Assembly: GCA_002362575.1 (NCBI GenBank)
Contig: DEUM01000028.1
Coordinates: 1-28,377, forward strand
Reading direction: 5' to 3'
Length of the DNA: 28,377 nt
Source of the DNA: Lachnoclostridium sp. UBA3262
Lineage (GTDB): Bacteria; Bacillota; Clostridia; Lachnospirales; Lachnospiraceae
Position 1 is the first letter of the stretch. The number at the start of each line of letters is the position of its first letter. Of the stretch, positions 16,357 through 25,176 are shown piece after piece. Below the pieces are notes generated by a model. It did not search any database and was not told where the DNA came from. It saw nothing but the letters and a program-made list of their open reading frames with translations. The translations under genes and the position numbers were made by a program.

Positions 16357-16384
16357 ACCGGCTGTGTAATCAGTCACAGCCGGT
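16357..16384. promoter_or_regulatory. Perfect 10-bp stem-loop between permease and binding-protein genes
   Basis: ACCGGCTGTG (16357-16366) and CACAGCCGGT (16375-16384) are exact inverted repeats around an 8-base loop. No T-run follows, so it is a poor terminator. It resembles intercistronic hairpins (as between malE and malF) that protect or process mRNA so that binding protein is made in excess. The AAGGAGG for the next gene lies about 26 bases beyond. Confidence 0.75.
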
Positions 16385-16424
16385 GTAGCAAATAAAAATT
16401 ATTTATTTAAGGAGGAATGATGTA

Positions 16425-17837
16425 ATGAAGGCAAGAATGAAAAAAGTACTTGCTATGGGACTGTGCGTTGTACTTGCTGTAGGAACCATGACGGGCTGTG
16501 GTGGCGATGATAATAAACCGGATTCTGCATCAGGATCGCCTGTGAACGGCAAAGAAACACAGAAAAAAACATTTACCAGCCTTGATGGTATGAAAGTTCG
16601 CATTGGTGACTGGTATACAGCAGAGGAAGAAGAGGCAAAGACAGAGTATGCCAAAAAAACTCAGCAGTATAGAAAGAAAATTATGGACGACTATAAGTTT
16701 GAAATCAGTCGTTCCAGTGTTGCATCCTTTGCCGGTATGCAGGAGGACTATACGAACCAGGTAATGGCGAACAATCCTAAATGTGAGCTGTATTATCTGT
16801 ATCAGGAGATGGTAAATGCACCTCTTATGAGTGGTCTTATGAAAGACCTTTCCAAGTTACCTGAGTTTGATTTTACAGAAGAAAAATGGAACCCGACAGT
16901 AACTGAGCTGATGAGCATCGGTAAAGGTATCTGGGGTATGAACATTGAGGATGAGCCACGAGGCGGTATCTTCTTCAACAAGCGCTTGCTGAGAGAGGCC
17001 GGCATTGATCCGGAAGAGCCATACAACCTGCAGAAGGAAGGCAAGTGGACATGGGATGTATTTGAAGAGTATTGTAAGAAGCTCACAAAGGATACAGATG
17101 GAGACGGAAAAACGGATCAGTATGCACTGGCAAGTTTCAACAAATACTATCTGCCAATGTGTGCAGCAAACAATAACGCTACATTCGTATCCCGAAAAGA
17201 CGGCAAATATGAGAATGCAATTAAGACACAGGAATTCAAGGACGCTATGAACTGGGGCGTAAATCTGATTCAGAAGGGTTATGTTATGCAGCCACCGAAG
17301 GGTGCAGCATGGGATTACTACAAAGCTGCGTTCCGTGATGGAGAGGCTGCAATGCAGACATCTGAGGTATATGAAATCAGTGCGTTTGCTATGATGGATG
17401 ACGAGTGGGGCTTTGTTATGTTCCCATTCAATCAGGATAACCCGGATGCAACAAATACGGTAATTCCGAATGATAACATTGTTGTAATGCCGAGCTGCTT
17501 CAATGATGAAAAAGCAGAGAAGATCGCATTTGCGTATGACCTGTATACAGAGAATACACCGGGTTATACAAAAGAAGATGCTGTGAAAGAAAGATATTAT
17601 GAGCAGTTTAAGGATGACCGTTCTGTAAATGAAACTCTGGAAATGATGAACGATCAGAAACATAAGACGTCTTCTTATGTACCAATGATAAATGGTATTG
17701 AGACCGGAGACTTCTGCTATGGTGTTTATGCACTGGCTGTTACACCGGCTAAGAAGATTGAGGAGCTTACTACAAAGTGGGATACAAAGATTGCAGAGGC
17801 AAATGCTGCTTACGAAAAATTTGCGAGTACACACTAA
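16425..17837 (+). CDS. Lipoprotein sugar-binding protein of ABC transporter (SBP family 1)
   Basis: A 470-residue extracellular lipoprotein, presumed receptor of the second permease pair. The signal peptide ends in the lipobox TMTGC with Cys25, followed by an acidic, Ser/Pro-rich tether. The mature part has family 1 features: GGIFFNKRLLREAGIDPEEP for the hinge/ligand region and a calcium-loop-like DTDGDGKTDQYAL near 221-233. AAGGAGG lies upstream of the ATG. In this operon it comes after its permeases, the reverse of the first transporter. A hairpin precedes the gene and a terminator-like structure follows, so its mRNA may be a separately stabilised segment. The ligand is inferred to be a xylo- or glucuronoxylo-oligosaccharide. 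Confidence 0.9.
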   Translation: MKARMKKVLAMGLCVVLAVGTMTGCGGDDNKPDSASGSPVNGKETQKKTFTSLDGMKVRIGDWYTAEEEEAKTEYAKKTQQYRKKIMDDYKFEISRSSVASFAGMQEDYTNQVMANNPKCELYYLYQEMVNAPLMSGLMKDLSKLPEFDFTEEKWNPTVTELMSIGKGIWGMNIEDEPRGGIFFNKRLLREAGIDPEEPYNLQKEGKWTWDVFEEYCKKLTKDTDGDGKTDQYALASFNKYYLPMCAANNNATFVSRKDGKYENAIKTQEFKDAMNWGVNLIQKGYVMQPPKGAAWDYYKAAFRDGEAAMQTSEVYEISAFAMMDDEWGFVMFPFNQDNPDATNTVIPNDNIVVMPSCFNDEKAEKIAFAYDLYTENTPGYTKEDAVKERYYEQFKDDRSVNETLEMMNDQKHKTSSYVPMINGIETGDFCYGVYALAVTPAKKIEELTTKWDTKIAEANAAYEKFASTH

Positions 17838-17882
17838 GAGTTCAGTATAATTTAATGATTCATAGTTAGAAAGAGCTTTACT

Positions 17883-17927
17883 AAGGCCTGTCCAGAATGA
17901 GCGAAATGTTTGTTTTGCACAGGCCTT
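17883..17927 (+). terminator. Terminator-like hairpin after the second binding-protein gene
   Basis: AAGGCCTGT (17883-17891) pairs perfectly with ACAGGCCTT (17919-17927). An inner GCGAAA/TTTTGC pairing shortens the effective loop. Only a short, interrupted T-run (TTTCCTT) follows, so it is probably partial, leaving some read-through into the GH3-GH67-uxuAB genes. Confidence 0.55.
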
Positions 17928-17943
17928 TCCTTAAAAAATGAAG

Positions 17944-17977
17944 ATGACAATAAAGGAATTATTTCCTTTTATATAAA
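17944..17977 (+). promoter_or_regulatory. Possible internal promoter with central palindrome before the GH3 gene
   Basis: ATGACA (17944-17949) and TATAAA (17972-17977) each match sigma-A hexamers at five of six positions, but the spacer is 22 bp and contains a perfect palindrome AAAGGAA-TTAT-TTCCTTT (17952-17969). Overlong spacers with a central dyad occur at MerR-type promoters. AT-rich DNA makes chance matches likely, so this is tentative. Confidence 0.25.
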
Positions 17978-18002
17978 TGAAATGAAAAAATGGAGGATGA
18001 GA

Positions 18003-20147
18003 ATGGAAAAATATCTGGATGAGACAGCATCATTTGAAGAACGCGCTGCGGATTTAGCATCCCGCATGACACTGGAGGAAAAGGTATATCAGACTCTGCA
18101 TGGTGCGGCTGCGATTGAGCGTCTGGGTGTGAAAGCCTATAATTACTGGAATGAGGCGCTGCATGGAGTAGCGAGAGCCGGAGTGGCTACTGTATTTCCA
18201 CAGGCGATTGGGCTGGCAGCCACGTTCGATGAGGATTTTATTGAGAAAGTGGCTGAAGTTATTTCCGATGAAGGCAGGGCAAAGTTCAATGTACAGCAGA
18301 AGTATGGAGACTATGATATTTATAAGGGACTTACGTTCTGGTCGCCGAATGTAAACATTTTCCGCGATCCAAGATGGGGGCGCGGGCATGAGACATTTGG
18401 TGAGGATCCATATCTGACGTCCAGACTGGGTGTTCGTTTTATTCAGGGCATGCAGGGAAAAGATGAAAAATACATGAAGGTAGCTGCATGTGCCAAGCAT
18501 TTTGCTGTGCACTCCGGGCCGGAGGATATCCGCCACAGCTTTAACGCGATTTCTACGGAACAGGATTTGCGGGAGACTTATCTGCCGGCGTTTAAAGCAT
18601 GCGTCAAGGAAGCGGACGTGGAAGTTGTGATGGGGGCTTATAACCGGACAAATGGTGAGCCTTGTTGTGGAAGCAAACGTCTTTTAGAAGATATTTTGCG
18701 CGGCGAATGGGAATTTAAGGGACATGTTACCTCCGACTGCTGGGCGATAAAGGATTTCCATGAATTCCACATGGTAACGGCAAATGCGGTTGAGAGTGTA
18801 GCGCTGGCTATGAACCGTGGCTGTGATTTGAACTGCGGAAATATATATGGTAATCTTTTGAAAGCAGTAGAGCAGGGAATTGTCAAAGAGGAGACGATAG
18901 AGCGTGCTGTGACAAGACTGCTCACGACACGGATGAAGCTGGGACTTTTTGATGCATCGGAAAAAGTTCCATATAATACGATAAATTATGACGTCGTGGA
19001 TTGTCCAAAGCATAGAAAGATAAACGAGGAGGCAGCACGCAAGAGCATTGTTCTTCTGAAAAATGAAAATCAGTTGCTGCCATTGAAGAAAAGCGAGATT
19101 AAGACAATCGGAGTGATTGGTCCGAACGGGAATAACCGCAAGGCGCTGGTTGGAAATTACGAGGGGACATCTTCCGAATATATTACTGTACTGGAAGGAA
19201 TTCAGAGATATGTAGGAGAGGATGTGCGCGTTCTGTTCTCTGAGGGATGCCATCTGTGTAAAAATAAGATTCAGGGATTGGGCATGGAAAATGACCGTAT
19301 ATCGGAGGTTCGTGCTGTTGCGGATGCTTCGGATGTTCTGATTGCCTGTATGGGACTGGATGCCAGTCTGGAAGGCGAAGAAGGAGACGAAGGAAATGAA
19401 TTTGCCAGTGGCGATAAGCCAAATCTGAATCTGCCGGGGCTTCAGGAGGAGATTCTGAAGGAACTTGCCTCGACCGGAAAGCCTGTTGTCCTTGTTTTGC
19501 TGTCAGGAAGTGCTTTGGCGGTAAACTATGCGGATGAAAATATTCCTGCCATCATTCAGGGCTGGTATCCGGGAGCACGCGGTGGAAAGGTTATTGCTGA
19601 GATGCTGTTTGGAGAGTTTTCACCGGAAGGAAAGCTGCCGATAACCTTCTACCGGACGACGGAAGAATTGCCGGAATTTACTGATTACTCAATGAAGAAC
19701 CGGACATACCGCTATATGAAGAAGGAAGCATTATACCCATTTGGCTATGGACTGAGCTACACCGATATGAACTGTACGGAGTCCTGTATCAGTAAGGATG
19801 GGGACGGCTACCAGATTTCTGCCGTTCTCTCAAATGACGGTGACATGGATGGAGCGGAGACATTACAGGTTTATGTGAAAGCTTGTCTTGAGGAAGCACC
19901 AAACTGGCAGTTGAAGGCTTTGAAAAAGATTGATTTGAAAGCCGGAGAGAGAAAGACGGTAGAACTTGCTTTGACAGAGGCAGATTTTGCCCTGTATAAT
20001 GAGGAAGGCGTTAAGGTACTGAATAAAGGCGAGTATGAGGTGTATGTAGGAACCTCCCAGCCGGATTCCAGAAGTATTTCACTGACGGGCAAGACGCCAG
20101 AGAAGCTTTCGGTATATATGGATACGGAGAAAGTGATACCGGAATAA
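18003..20147 (+). CDS. Glycoside hydrolase family 3 beta-xylosidase/beta-glucosidase
   Basis: A 714-residue retaining glycosidase without a signal peptide, so it acts in the cytoplasm on imported oligosaccharides. The N-terminal barrel has the family block FRDPRWGRGHETFGEDPYL (about 120-138), the substrate-binding KH pair at 165-166, and the nucleophile D245 in VTSDCWAI. The second alpha/beta domain follows (from about 330; KSIVLLKNENQLLPLKKS), then a C-terminal fibronectin-like domain (FGYGLSYT to VYVGTS). Resemblance is strongest to the bacterial/plant xylosidase branch (SDC motif). The start at 18003 was chosen because GGAGG sits six bases before it; longer upstream starts run through the hairpin region. 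The GH67 neighbour supports a role in removing xylose from the non-reducing end. Confidence 0.93.
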   Translation: MEKYLDETASFEERAADLASRMTLEEKVYQTLHGAAAIERLGVKAYNYWNEALHGVARAGVATVFPQAIGLAATFDEDFIEKVAEVISDEGRAKFNVQQKYGDYDIYKGLTFWSPNVNIFRDPRWGRGHETFGEDPYLTSRLGVRFIQGMQGKDEKYMKVAACAKHFAVHSGPEDIRHSFNAISTEQDLRETYLPAFKACVKEADVEVVMGAYNRTNGEPCCGSKRLLEDILRGEWEFKGHVTSDCWAIKDFHEFHMVTANAVESVALAMNRGCDLNCGNIYGNLLKAVEQGIVKEETIERAVTRLLTTRMKLGLFDASEKVPYNTINYDVVDCPKHRKINEEAARKSIVLLKNENQLLPLKKSEIKTIGVIGPNGNNRKALVGNYEGTSSEYITVLEGIQRYVGEDVRVLFSEGCHLCKNKIQGLGMENDRISEVRAVADASDVLIACMGLDASLEGEEGDEGNEFASGDKPNLNLPGLQEEILKELASTGKPVVLVLLSGSALAVNYADENIPAIIQGWYPGARGGKVIAEMLFGEFSPEGKLPITFYRTTEELPEFTDYSMKNRTYRYMKKEALYPFGYGLSYTDMNCTESCISKDGDGYQISAVLSNDGDMDGAETLQVYVKACLEEAPNWQLKALKKIDLKAGERKTVELALTEADFALYNEEGVKVLNKGEYEVYVGTSQPDSRSISLTGKTPEKLSVYMDTEKVIPE

Positions 20148-20162
20148 TTTAGTAATATTTAC

Positions 20163-20186
20163 AGTATCAGTAATACCGCTGATACT
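20163..20186. promoter_or_regulatory. 8-bp stem-loop before the GH67 gene
   Basis: AGTATCAG (20163-20170) and CTGATACT (20179-20186) are perfect inverted repeats with an 8-base loop in the 59-bp gap between GH3 and GH67. It has no T-run. It may influence mRNA processing or serve as an operator half-site pair. Confidence 0.5.
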
Positions 20187-20206
20187 AGCAATAGACGGAG
20201 GAAAGT

Positions 20207-22177
20207 ATGGAGTTTAGTAAATGCTGGCTGGATTACAGTCCGGCAGAAATAAAAGAAAAGGCATTGTTTACGCTGGCAGTTCTCTGCGAGGGAAGCATTG
20301 TTGAAAGTGCGGTAAAAGAGTACGACATGGCGATTCAGGGTATGACGGCTGTGAAACCGGAAATTGTGAAAGAGAGGAAACCGGAGAGTGTAGTCCTTCT
20401 TCTGGATGAATTTTTGCCAGTGGGAAAGGATGGTTACGAAATCCGGCGTGAGGAGAGCAGCTATTGCATTACCGGACAGTCAGAAAGCGGAGTTTTATAT
20501 GGAGTCTTTCATTTTCTGCGCGTAATCCGGACCGGGCATCTGGAGGAGTTTCCGATCCAAAATGCACCGGAAATGCCTCTCCGGATTATGAATCACTGGG
20601 ATAACATGGATGGCAGTATAGAGCGTGGATATTCCGGGGAATCGTTCTTCTATAAAGACTATGAGATTTTATACAATGAGCGTACAGAGCAGTATGTGAG
20701 GATGATGGCGTCGATCGGAATCAATGCCATTGTCATTAACAATGTAAATGTGCATGAGAAGGAGACCTATCTCATTACAGATACTTATCTGGAGCAGGTA
20801 AAGCAGTATTCGGATTTATTTAACCGGTACGGTATTAAACTCTTTACCAGTGTAAACTTTGCCGCGCCAATGGAGCTTGCAGATTTTGACAACTGTGATC
20901 CACTGAACGAAAGAGTGGCGGCATGGTGGAAGGAGACGGCAAAGCACATTTATGAGGTGATTCCAGATTTCGGCGGTTTTTTAGTAAAAGCGGATTCAGA
21001 AGGAAGACCGGGACCGTTTACCTATGACAGGACACATGCAGATGGTGCGAACATGCTGGCAAGGGCATTGAAGCCATACGGCGGTATCGTGATATGGCGC
21101 TGTTTTGTATATAACTGCGGACAGGACTGGCGGGACAAAAAAACTGACCGGGCGAGGGCAGCGTACGATAATTTTATCGGGCTTGACGGACAATTTGATG
21201 AAAATGTCATTTTACAGATAAAGAACGGTCCGATGGATTTTCAGGTCAGGGAGCCGGTATCGCCATTGTTTGGCGGTCTGAAGAAAACAAATATGATTCT
21301 GGAAGTAGAGATTGCTCAGGAGTATACCGGACAGCAGATTGATTTGTGCTATCTGCTTCCAATGTGGCGCGAAATTCTCGACTTCGATACGTTTGTGAGA
21401 GGCGAGGGTTCTACTGTTTTAAATATTGTGAAAGGTCAGACGCATGGGCAGAAGTTATGCGGTATGGCTGCAGTTATCAATACCGGTGACGACTATAACT
21501 GGACCGGCAACGATTTGGCGGCTGCCAATACATACGGTTATGGAAGGCTGGCTATGAACCCATCTCTTGATTCCGAAAGCATTGCAAAGGAGTGGACGGA
21601 ACTGACCTTTGGTAAAGCACCGGAAAAAGAGATAGTCGCTATGCTGATGAATTCATGGAATACATATGAAAAGTATACATCGCCTCTTGGAATTGGCTGG
21701 ATGGTAACACCACATTATCACTATGGCCCGGACGTAGACGGCTATGAATATGACCGCTGGGGGACGTACCACAGAGCCGACAGAAATGGTCTTGGCGTTG
21801 ACCGCACACCGGCGGGAACCGGTTATACGGCGCAGTACAATGAGCCTTGGGCTTCTGTATATGCAGAGAAAGAGAAATGTCCGGAGGAACTGCTTTTGTT
21901 CTTTCACTATGTCGGGTATGAGGAGAAACTGAAATCGGGAAAGACATTGATTCAGCATATCTATGATACTCACTTTGAAGGGGTAGAGGAAGTGGAGAAA
22001 ATGATAACGGTATGGAAAGGCCTGCAAGGAAAGATTCCATCCGATGCCTTTGATAGGGTAAGTGAACGGCTGGAGAGACAGCTTGCAAATTCGGTGGAAT
22101 GGCGGGACCGTATCAATACATATTTTTATCGGAAAAGTGGAGTTCTGGATGATAAAGGAAGAAAGATTTATGAGTAA
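20207..22177 (+). CDS. aguA: Glycoside hydrolase family 67 alpha-glucuronidase
   Basis: A 656-residue inverting enzyme that removes (4-O-methyl-)glucuronic acid from the terminal xylose of short glucuronoxylo-oligosaccharides. An N-terminal sandwich (1-120) leads into a barrel with FLVKADSEGRPGPF (acid E265) and ILQIKNGPMDFQVREP (D344). E372 lies in AQEYTG. The spacing of these three acids (79 and 28 residues) matches the catalytic trio known from characterised GH67 enzymes. The helical C-terminal dimerisation domain follows (HYHYGPDVDGYEYDRWGTYH at about 504-523). The length is near the usual 680. There is no signal peptide, so the substrate must be imported, consistent with the upstream transporters. 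GGAGG lies five bases before the ATG. The next two genes consume the released uronic acid. Confidence 0.96.
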   Translation: MEFSKCWLDYSPAEIKEKALFTLAVLCEGSIVESAVKEYDMAIQGMTAVKPEIVKERKPESVVLLLDEFLPVGKDGYEIRREESSYCITGQSESGVLYGVFHFLRVIRTGHLEEFPIQNAPEMPLRIMNHWDNMDGSIERGYSGESFFYKDYEILYNERTEQYVRMMASIGINAIVINNVNVHEKETYLITDTYLEQVKQYSDLFNRYGIKLFTSVNFAAPMELADFDNCDPLNERVAAWWKETAKHIYEVIPDFGGFLVKADSEGRPGPFTYDRTHADGANMLARALKPYGGIVIWRCFVYNCGQDWRDKKTDRARAAYDNFIGLDGQFDENVILQIKNGPMDFQVREPVSPLFGGLKKTNMILEVEIAQEYTGQQIDLCYLLPMWREILDFDTFVRGEGSTVLNIVKGQTHGQKLCGMAAVINTGDDYNWTGNDLAAANTYGYGRLAMNPSLDSESIAKEWTELTFGKAPEKEIVAMLMNSWNTYEKYTSPLGIGWMVTPHYHYGPDVDGYEYDRWGTYHRADRNGLGVDRTPAGTGYTAQYNEPWASVYAEKEKCPEELLLFFHYVGYEEKLKSGKTLIQHIYDTHFEGVEEVEKMITVWKGLQGKIPSDAFDRVSERLERQLANSVEWRDRINTYFYRKSGVLDDKGRKIYE

Positions 22178-22197
22178 AGAAATGGAGGTTATTTAGT

Positions 22198-23268
22198 ATG
22201 GATATGACATTGAGATGGTATGGCGAGGGAAATGACAGTGTAACATTGGAGCAGATTCGTCAGATACCGGGAGTGACAGGAGTTATCACAGCCCTTCACG
22301 ATATTCCGGCAGGAGAGGCATGGACGTACGAGGATGTGATGAAACGGAAACAGGAGGTTGAGGCAGCAGGACTGAAATTAGTCGGCGTGGAGAGTATCAA
22401 TGTACACGAGGACATAAAAATTGGTCTTCCGACAAGGGACAAGCTGATTGAGGATTACTGCAAATCACTTGAGGCAGTGGGAAAGGCAGATATTCATTTG
22501 GTCTGCTATAACTTTATGCCGGTGTTTGACTGGACCAGAACAGACCTTGCCATGCCGCTTGGGGATGGCGCTACGGCACTTGCCTATGATTCTTCTGTTA
22601 TTGACGGCATTGACGCCGGAGAAATGTTTGAGCGGATTGAGAAAGCCAGCGGCGGCTTTGTTATGCCGGGCTGGGAGCCGAACCGCCGTGATGAGATAAT
22701 GGATTTGTTTGACAAATATAAAGACGTGGACGCTGACAAGCTGAGAGAAAATTTCAAATATTTTCTGGACGGCATTATGCCGACTTGTGAAAAGTACAAA
22801 ATTAAAATGGCGGTTCACCCGGACGATCCGGCATGGGATGTATTCGGGCTGCCGCGTATCGTAACCTGCGAGGATGACTTATTGAAAATTGCGGAGATGA
22901 ACAGCAGTATTTACAATGGATTTACGTTCTGTACCGGTTCACTGGGAAGCAATCTGAACAATGATTTGCCAAATATTATCCGGAATCCGAAAATTGCGGA
23001 GAGAATTCATTTTGCCCACCTCAGAAATATTAAGTACGAGAACGACAATTTATTCCATGAGGTATCGCATCTGTCGAGTGATGGAAATTTCGATATGTAT
23101 GAAATTGTGAAGGCATTGATTGACATGGGATTTGATGGCTGTATCCGCCCTGACCATGGAAGAATGATTTGGGGCGAGCAGGCAAGGCCGGGCTACGGTC
23201 TGTATGATCGCGCGCTTGGAGTGGCATATCTGAACGGTTTGTGGGAAGCGATTCATAAAAATAAGTAA
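22198..23268 (+). CDS. uxuA: Mannonate dehydratase
   Basis: A 356-residue cytoplasmic metalloenzyme that converts D-mannonate to 2-keto-3-deoxy-D-gluconate. N-terminal MTLRWYGEGNDSVTLEQIRQ and the metal/substrate motifs VHPDDP (H207), FCTGSLG (C245), FAHLRN (H274) and RPDHGRM (D319, H320) are those of the UxuA family, and the length is typical. GGAGG lies nine bases before the ATG, 20 bp after the alpha-glucuronidase stop. Together with UxuB it handles glucuronate after isomerisation to fructuronate; the isomerase UxaC and KDG kinase/aldolase are not in the window. Confidence 0.96.
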   Translation: MDMTLRWYGEGNDSVTLEQIRQIPGVTGVITALHDIPAGEAWTYEDVMKRKQEVEAAGLKLVGVESINVHEDIKIGLPTRDKLIEDYCKSLEAVGKADIHLVCYNFMPVFDWTRTDLAMPLGDGATALAYDSSVIDGIDAGEMFERIEKASGGFVMPGWEPNRRDEIMDLFDKYKDVDADKLRENFKYFLDGIMPTCEKYKIKMAVHPDDPAWDVFGLPRIVTCEDDLLKIAEMNSSIYNGFTFCTGSLGSNLNNDLPNIIRNPKIAERIHFAHLRNIKYENDNLFHEVSHLSSDGNFDMYEIVKALIDMGFDGCIRPDHGRMIWGEQARPGYGLYDRALGVAYLNGLWEAIHKNK

Positions 23269-23320
23269 GAGACGTGTTGTTGGTGCTATTGAGCTACCAC
23301 GCTTCGGAATGGAGATTAAA

Positions 23321-24925
23321 ATGAAATTATTAGATTTGCAAAAGGGTGTAGCTGCAGAATGGAAAGAGAAGGGCTATAAACTTCCGGCTTATGACCGTGA
23401 GGCAGTCAAGGATGAAACAAAAAAAGCTCCGGCATGGGTACATTTTGGAGCCGGTAATATTTTCCGTGCATTTCCTGCCGCTAAGCTACAGGAGATTTTA
23501 GATAGCGGTGAGTACAATAAAGGTGTTATTGTGGCAGAAAGCTTTGACCATGAGATTATCACAAAGGCTTATAAACCGTACGACGGGCTGAGTTTATCTG
23601 TCGTACTGAAAGCAAATGGAACAATTGAGAAAATTGTTGTAGGAAGTGTTGTGGAATCACTGGTGGCAGATTCGGTTTGCCCTGAAGATTTTGCACGTCT
23701 GGCAGATATTTTTGAAAATTCTTCCCTTCAGATGGTAAGCTTTACAATTACAGAAAAAGGATATTCCCTTGTAAATGGAAAGGGAGAAAAGCTTCCGGGA
23801 GTTGAGGAAGGTATGGCAGCAGGTCCGGGTGAGCAGAGCCACCTGATGGGACGCATTGCTTCCCTGTGCTATTCCCGCTTTACAAAAGGGGGAGTACCGC
23901 TTGCTCTTGCGAGCATGGATAACTGCTCCCACAATGGTGACAAGCTGAAAGCCGGAGTCATGGCATTTGTCGAGGCATGGAAAGCGAACGGAAAGGTAGG
24001 AGAGGATTTTGTCCGCTATATGCAGGAAAAAGTGTCCTTTCCATGGTCGATGATTGATAAAATCACGCCGAGACCGGATGCGGATGTGCAGGCAATGCTC
24101 GAGAAGGATGGTTTTGAAGATACTGAGCTGATTATTACAAACCGGAATACCTATACGGCGCCGTTTGTCAACTCGGAGGAGACAGGGTATCTTGTCATAG
24201 AGGATGATTTCCCGAACGGACGCCCGCCGCTTGAAAAGGCAGGCATTGTATTTACCGACAGGGAAACGGTTGATAAAGTAGAAAAAATGAAGGTATGTAC
24301 CTGTCTGAATCCGCTGCACACAGCGCTTGCAATATACGGGTGTATGCTGGGACACACTTCCATCCATGACGAGATGGAGGATGAGCAGTTAAAGACCTTG
24401 ATTGAGACGATGTGCTATAAAGAGGGCATGCCGGTTGTTGTCAATCCGGGTGTCATCAACCCGAAAGATTTTGCCGATGCAGTATTACAGCTTCGCCTGC
24501 CAAATCCGTTTATGCCGGATACGCCGCAGCGCATTGCCTGTGATACATCGCAGAAGCTGCCAATCCGTTTTGGCGAGACGATAAAGGCATATCAGGCGAG
24601 GGCGGATTTAAAGCCAGAAGATTTGACGTTGATTCCGCTTGTGTTAGCCGGATGGTGCCGCTATCTGATGGGTGTGAATGACGAAGGAAATGTCTTTGAG
24701 CAGAGTCCGGATCCACGCCTTGAGGAAGTAAAGGCGTATCTGAAAGATGTGAAGCTTGGCGCCGTAGGAGATGTACATAAGGCACTGGAGCCGATTTTGT
24801 CAGACAAATCTATTTTTGCCGTAAATCTGTATGAGGCGGGACTTGGCGAAAAGGTTGAAGGAATGTTTGCAGAGTTAGCGGCCGGAACGGGAGCGATTCG
24901 GACGACGCTGAAAAAGTACCTTTAG
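23321..24925 (+). CDS. uxuB: Fructuronate reductase (mannitol dehydrogenase family)
   Basis: A 534-residue NAD-dependent long-chain polyol dehydrogenase that interconverts D-fructuronate and D-mannonate. The N-terminal nucleotide fold has HFGAGNIFRAF (41-51). The C-terminal domain has the family catalytic block KVCTCLNPLH with K324, N330 and H333. The start at 23321 was preferred because GGAG sits six bases before it; the ATG at 23309 overlaps this site. It is adjacent to uxuA, giving the fructuronate-to-mannonate-to-KDG steps. The family also contains mannitol and altronate (tagaturonate) enzymes, but the pairing with UxuA and GH67 supports fructuronate. It is the last gene of the operon, with a terminator-like structure about 40 bp beyond. 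Confidence 0.93.
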   Translation: MKLLDLQKGVAAEWKEKGYKLPAYDREAVKDETKKAPAWVHFGAGNIFRAFPAAKLQEILDSGEYNKGVIVAESFDHEIITKAYKPYDGLSLSVVLKANGTIEKIVVGSVVESLVADSVCPEDFARLADIFENSSLQMVSFTITEKGYSLVNGKGEKLPGVEEGMAAGPGEQSHLMGRIASLCYSRFTKGGVPLALASMDNCSHNGDKLKAGVMAFVEAWKANGKVGEDFVRYMQEKVSFPWSMIDKITPRPDADVQAMLEKDGFEDTELIITNRNTYTAPFVNSEETGYLVIEDDFPNGRPPLEKAGIVFTDRETVDKVEKMKVCTCLNPLHTALAIYGCMLGHTSIHDEMEDEQLKTLIETMCYKEGMPVVVNPGVINPKDFADAVLQLRLPNPFMPDTPQRIACDTSQKLPIRFGETIKAYQARADLKPEDLTLIPLVLAGWCRYLMGVNDEGNVFEQSPDPRLEEVKAYLKDVKLGAVGDVHKALEPILSDKSIFAVNLYEAGLGEKVEGMFAELAAGTGAIRTTLKKYL

Positions 24926-24949
24926 GCGTGATATTTAAAAATTTTAACA

Positions 24950-25025
24950 AAAGATAAAAGAGTATGAAAAACAAGCTTTGAAATTCATTCACAGGAGTTG
25001 ATTTTAGGGCTTGTTTTTTATCTTT
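24950..25025 (+). terminator. Terminator-like hairpin after uxuB, in an AT-rich gap
   Basis: AAAAACAAGC (24967-24976) pairs perfectly with GCTTGTTTTT (25009-25018) across a 32-base loop. An outer AAAGATAA/TTATCTTT pair (24950-24957/25018-25025) could lengthen it. The T-rich right arm follows the GC core. It probably ends the xylan operon. The rest of the gap to 25176 is very AT-rich; I see no convincing promoter, only a weak TATATT (25127-25132) without a -35. Confidence 0.5.
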
Positions 25026-25176
25026 AAAAAAGTTTTTTGAAAAAAATTAAGAAATTTCATTTTTCTTGTAGGAATATCCCTTCTGGATTTGTTCTTTAGG
25101 GTAGAGGGACTTTTTTATCAACTTTATATATTGATGAGTCATGTGCCTCGAAAAGAGTAAAACAGGAGGAAAGAAA

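Noticed and set aside
16857..17834. 325-codon minus-strand frame opposite the second binding-protein gene
   Set aside because: It is the antisense shadow of a recognised lipoprotein gene; its Cys/Ile/His-rich translation lacks domain motifs.
23657..24367. 236-codon minus-strand frame opposite uxuB
   Set aside because: It is an antisense shadow of a gene with an intact catalytic motif.
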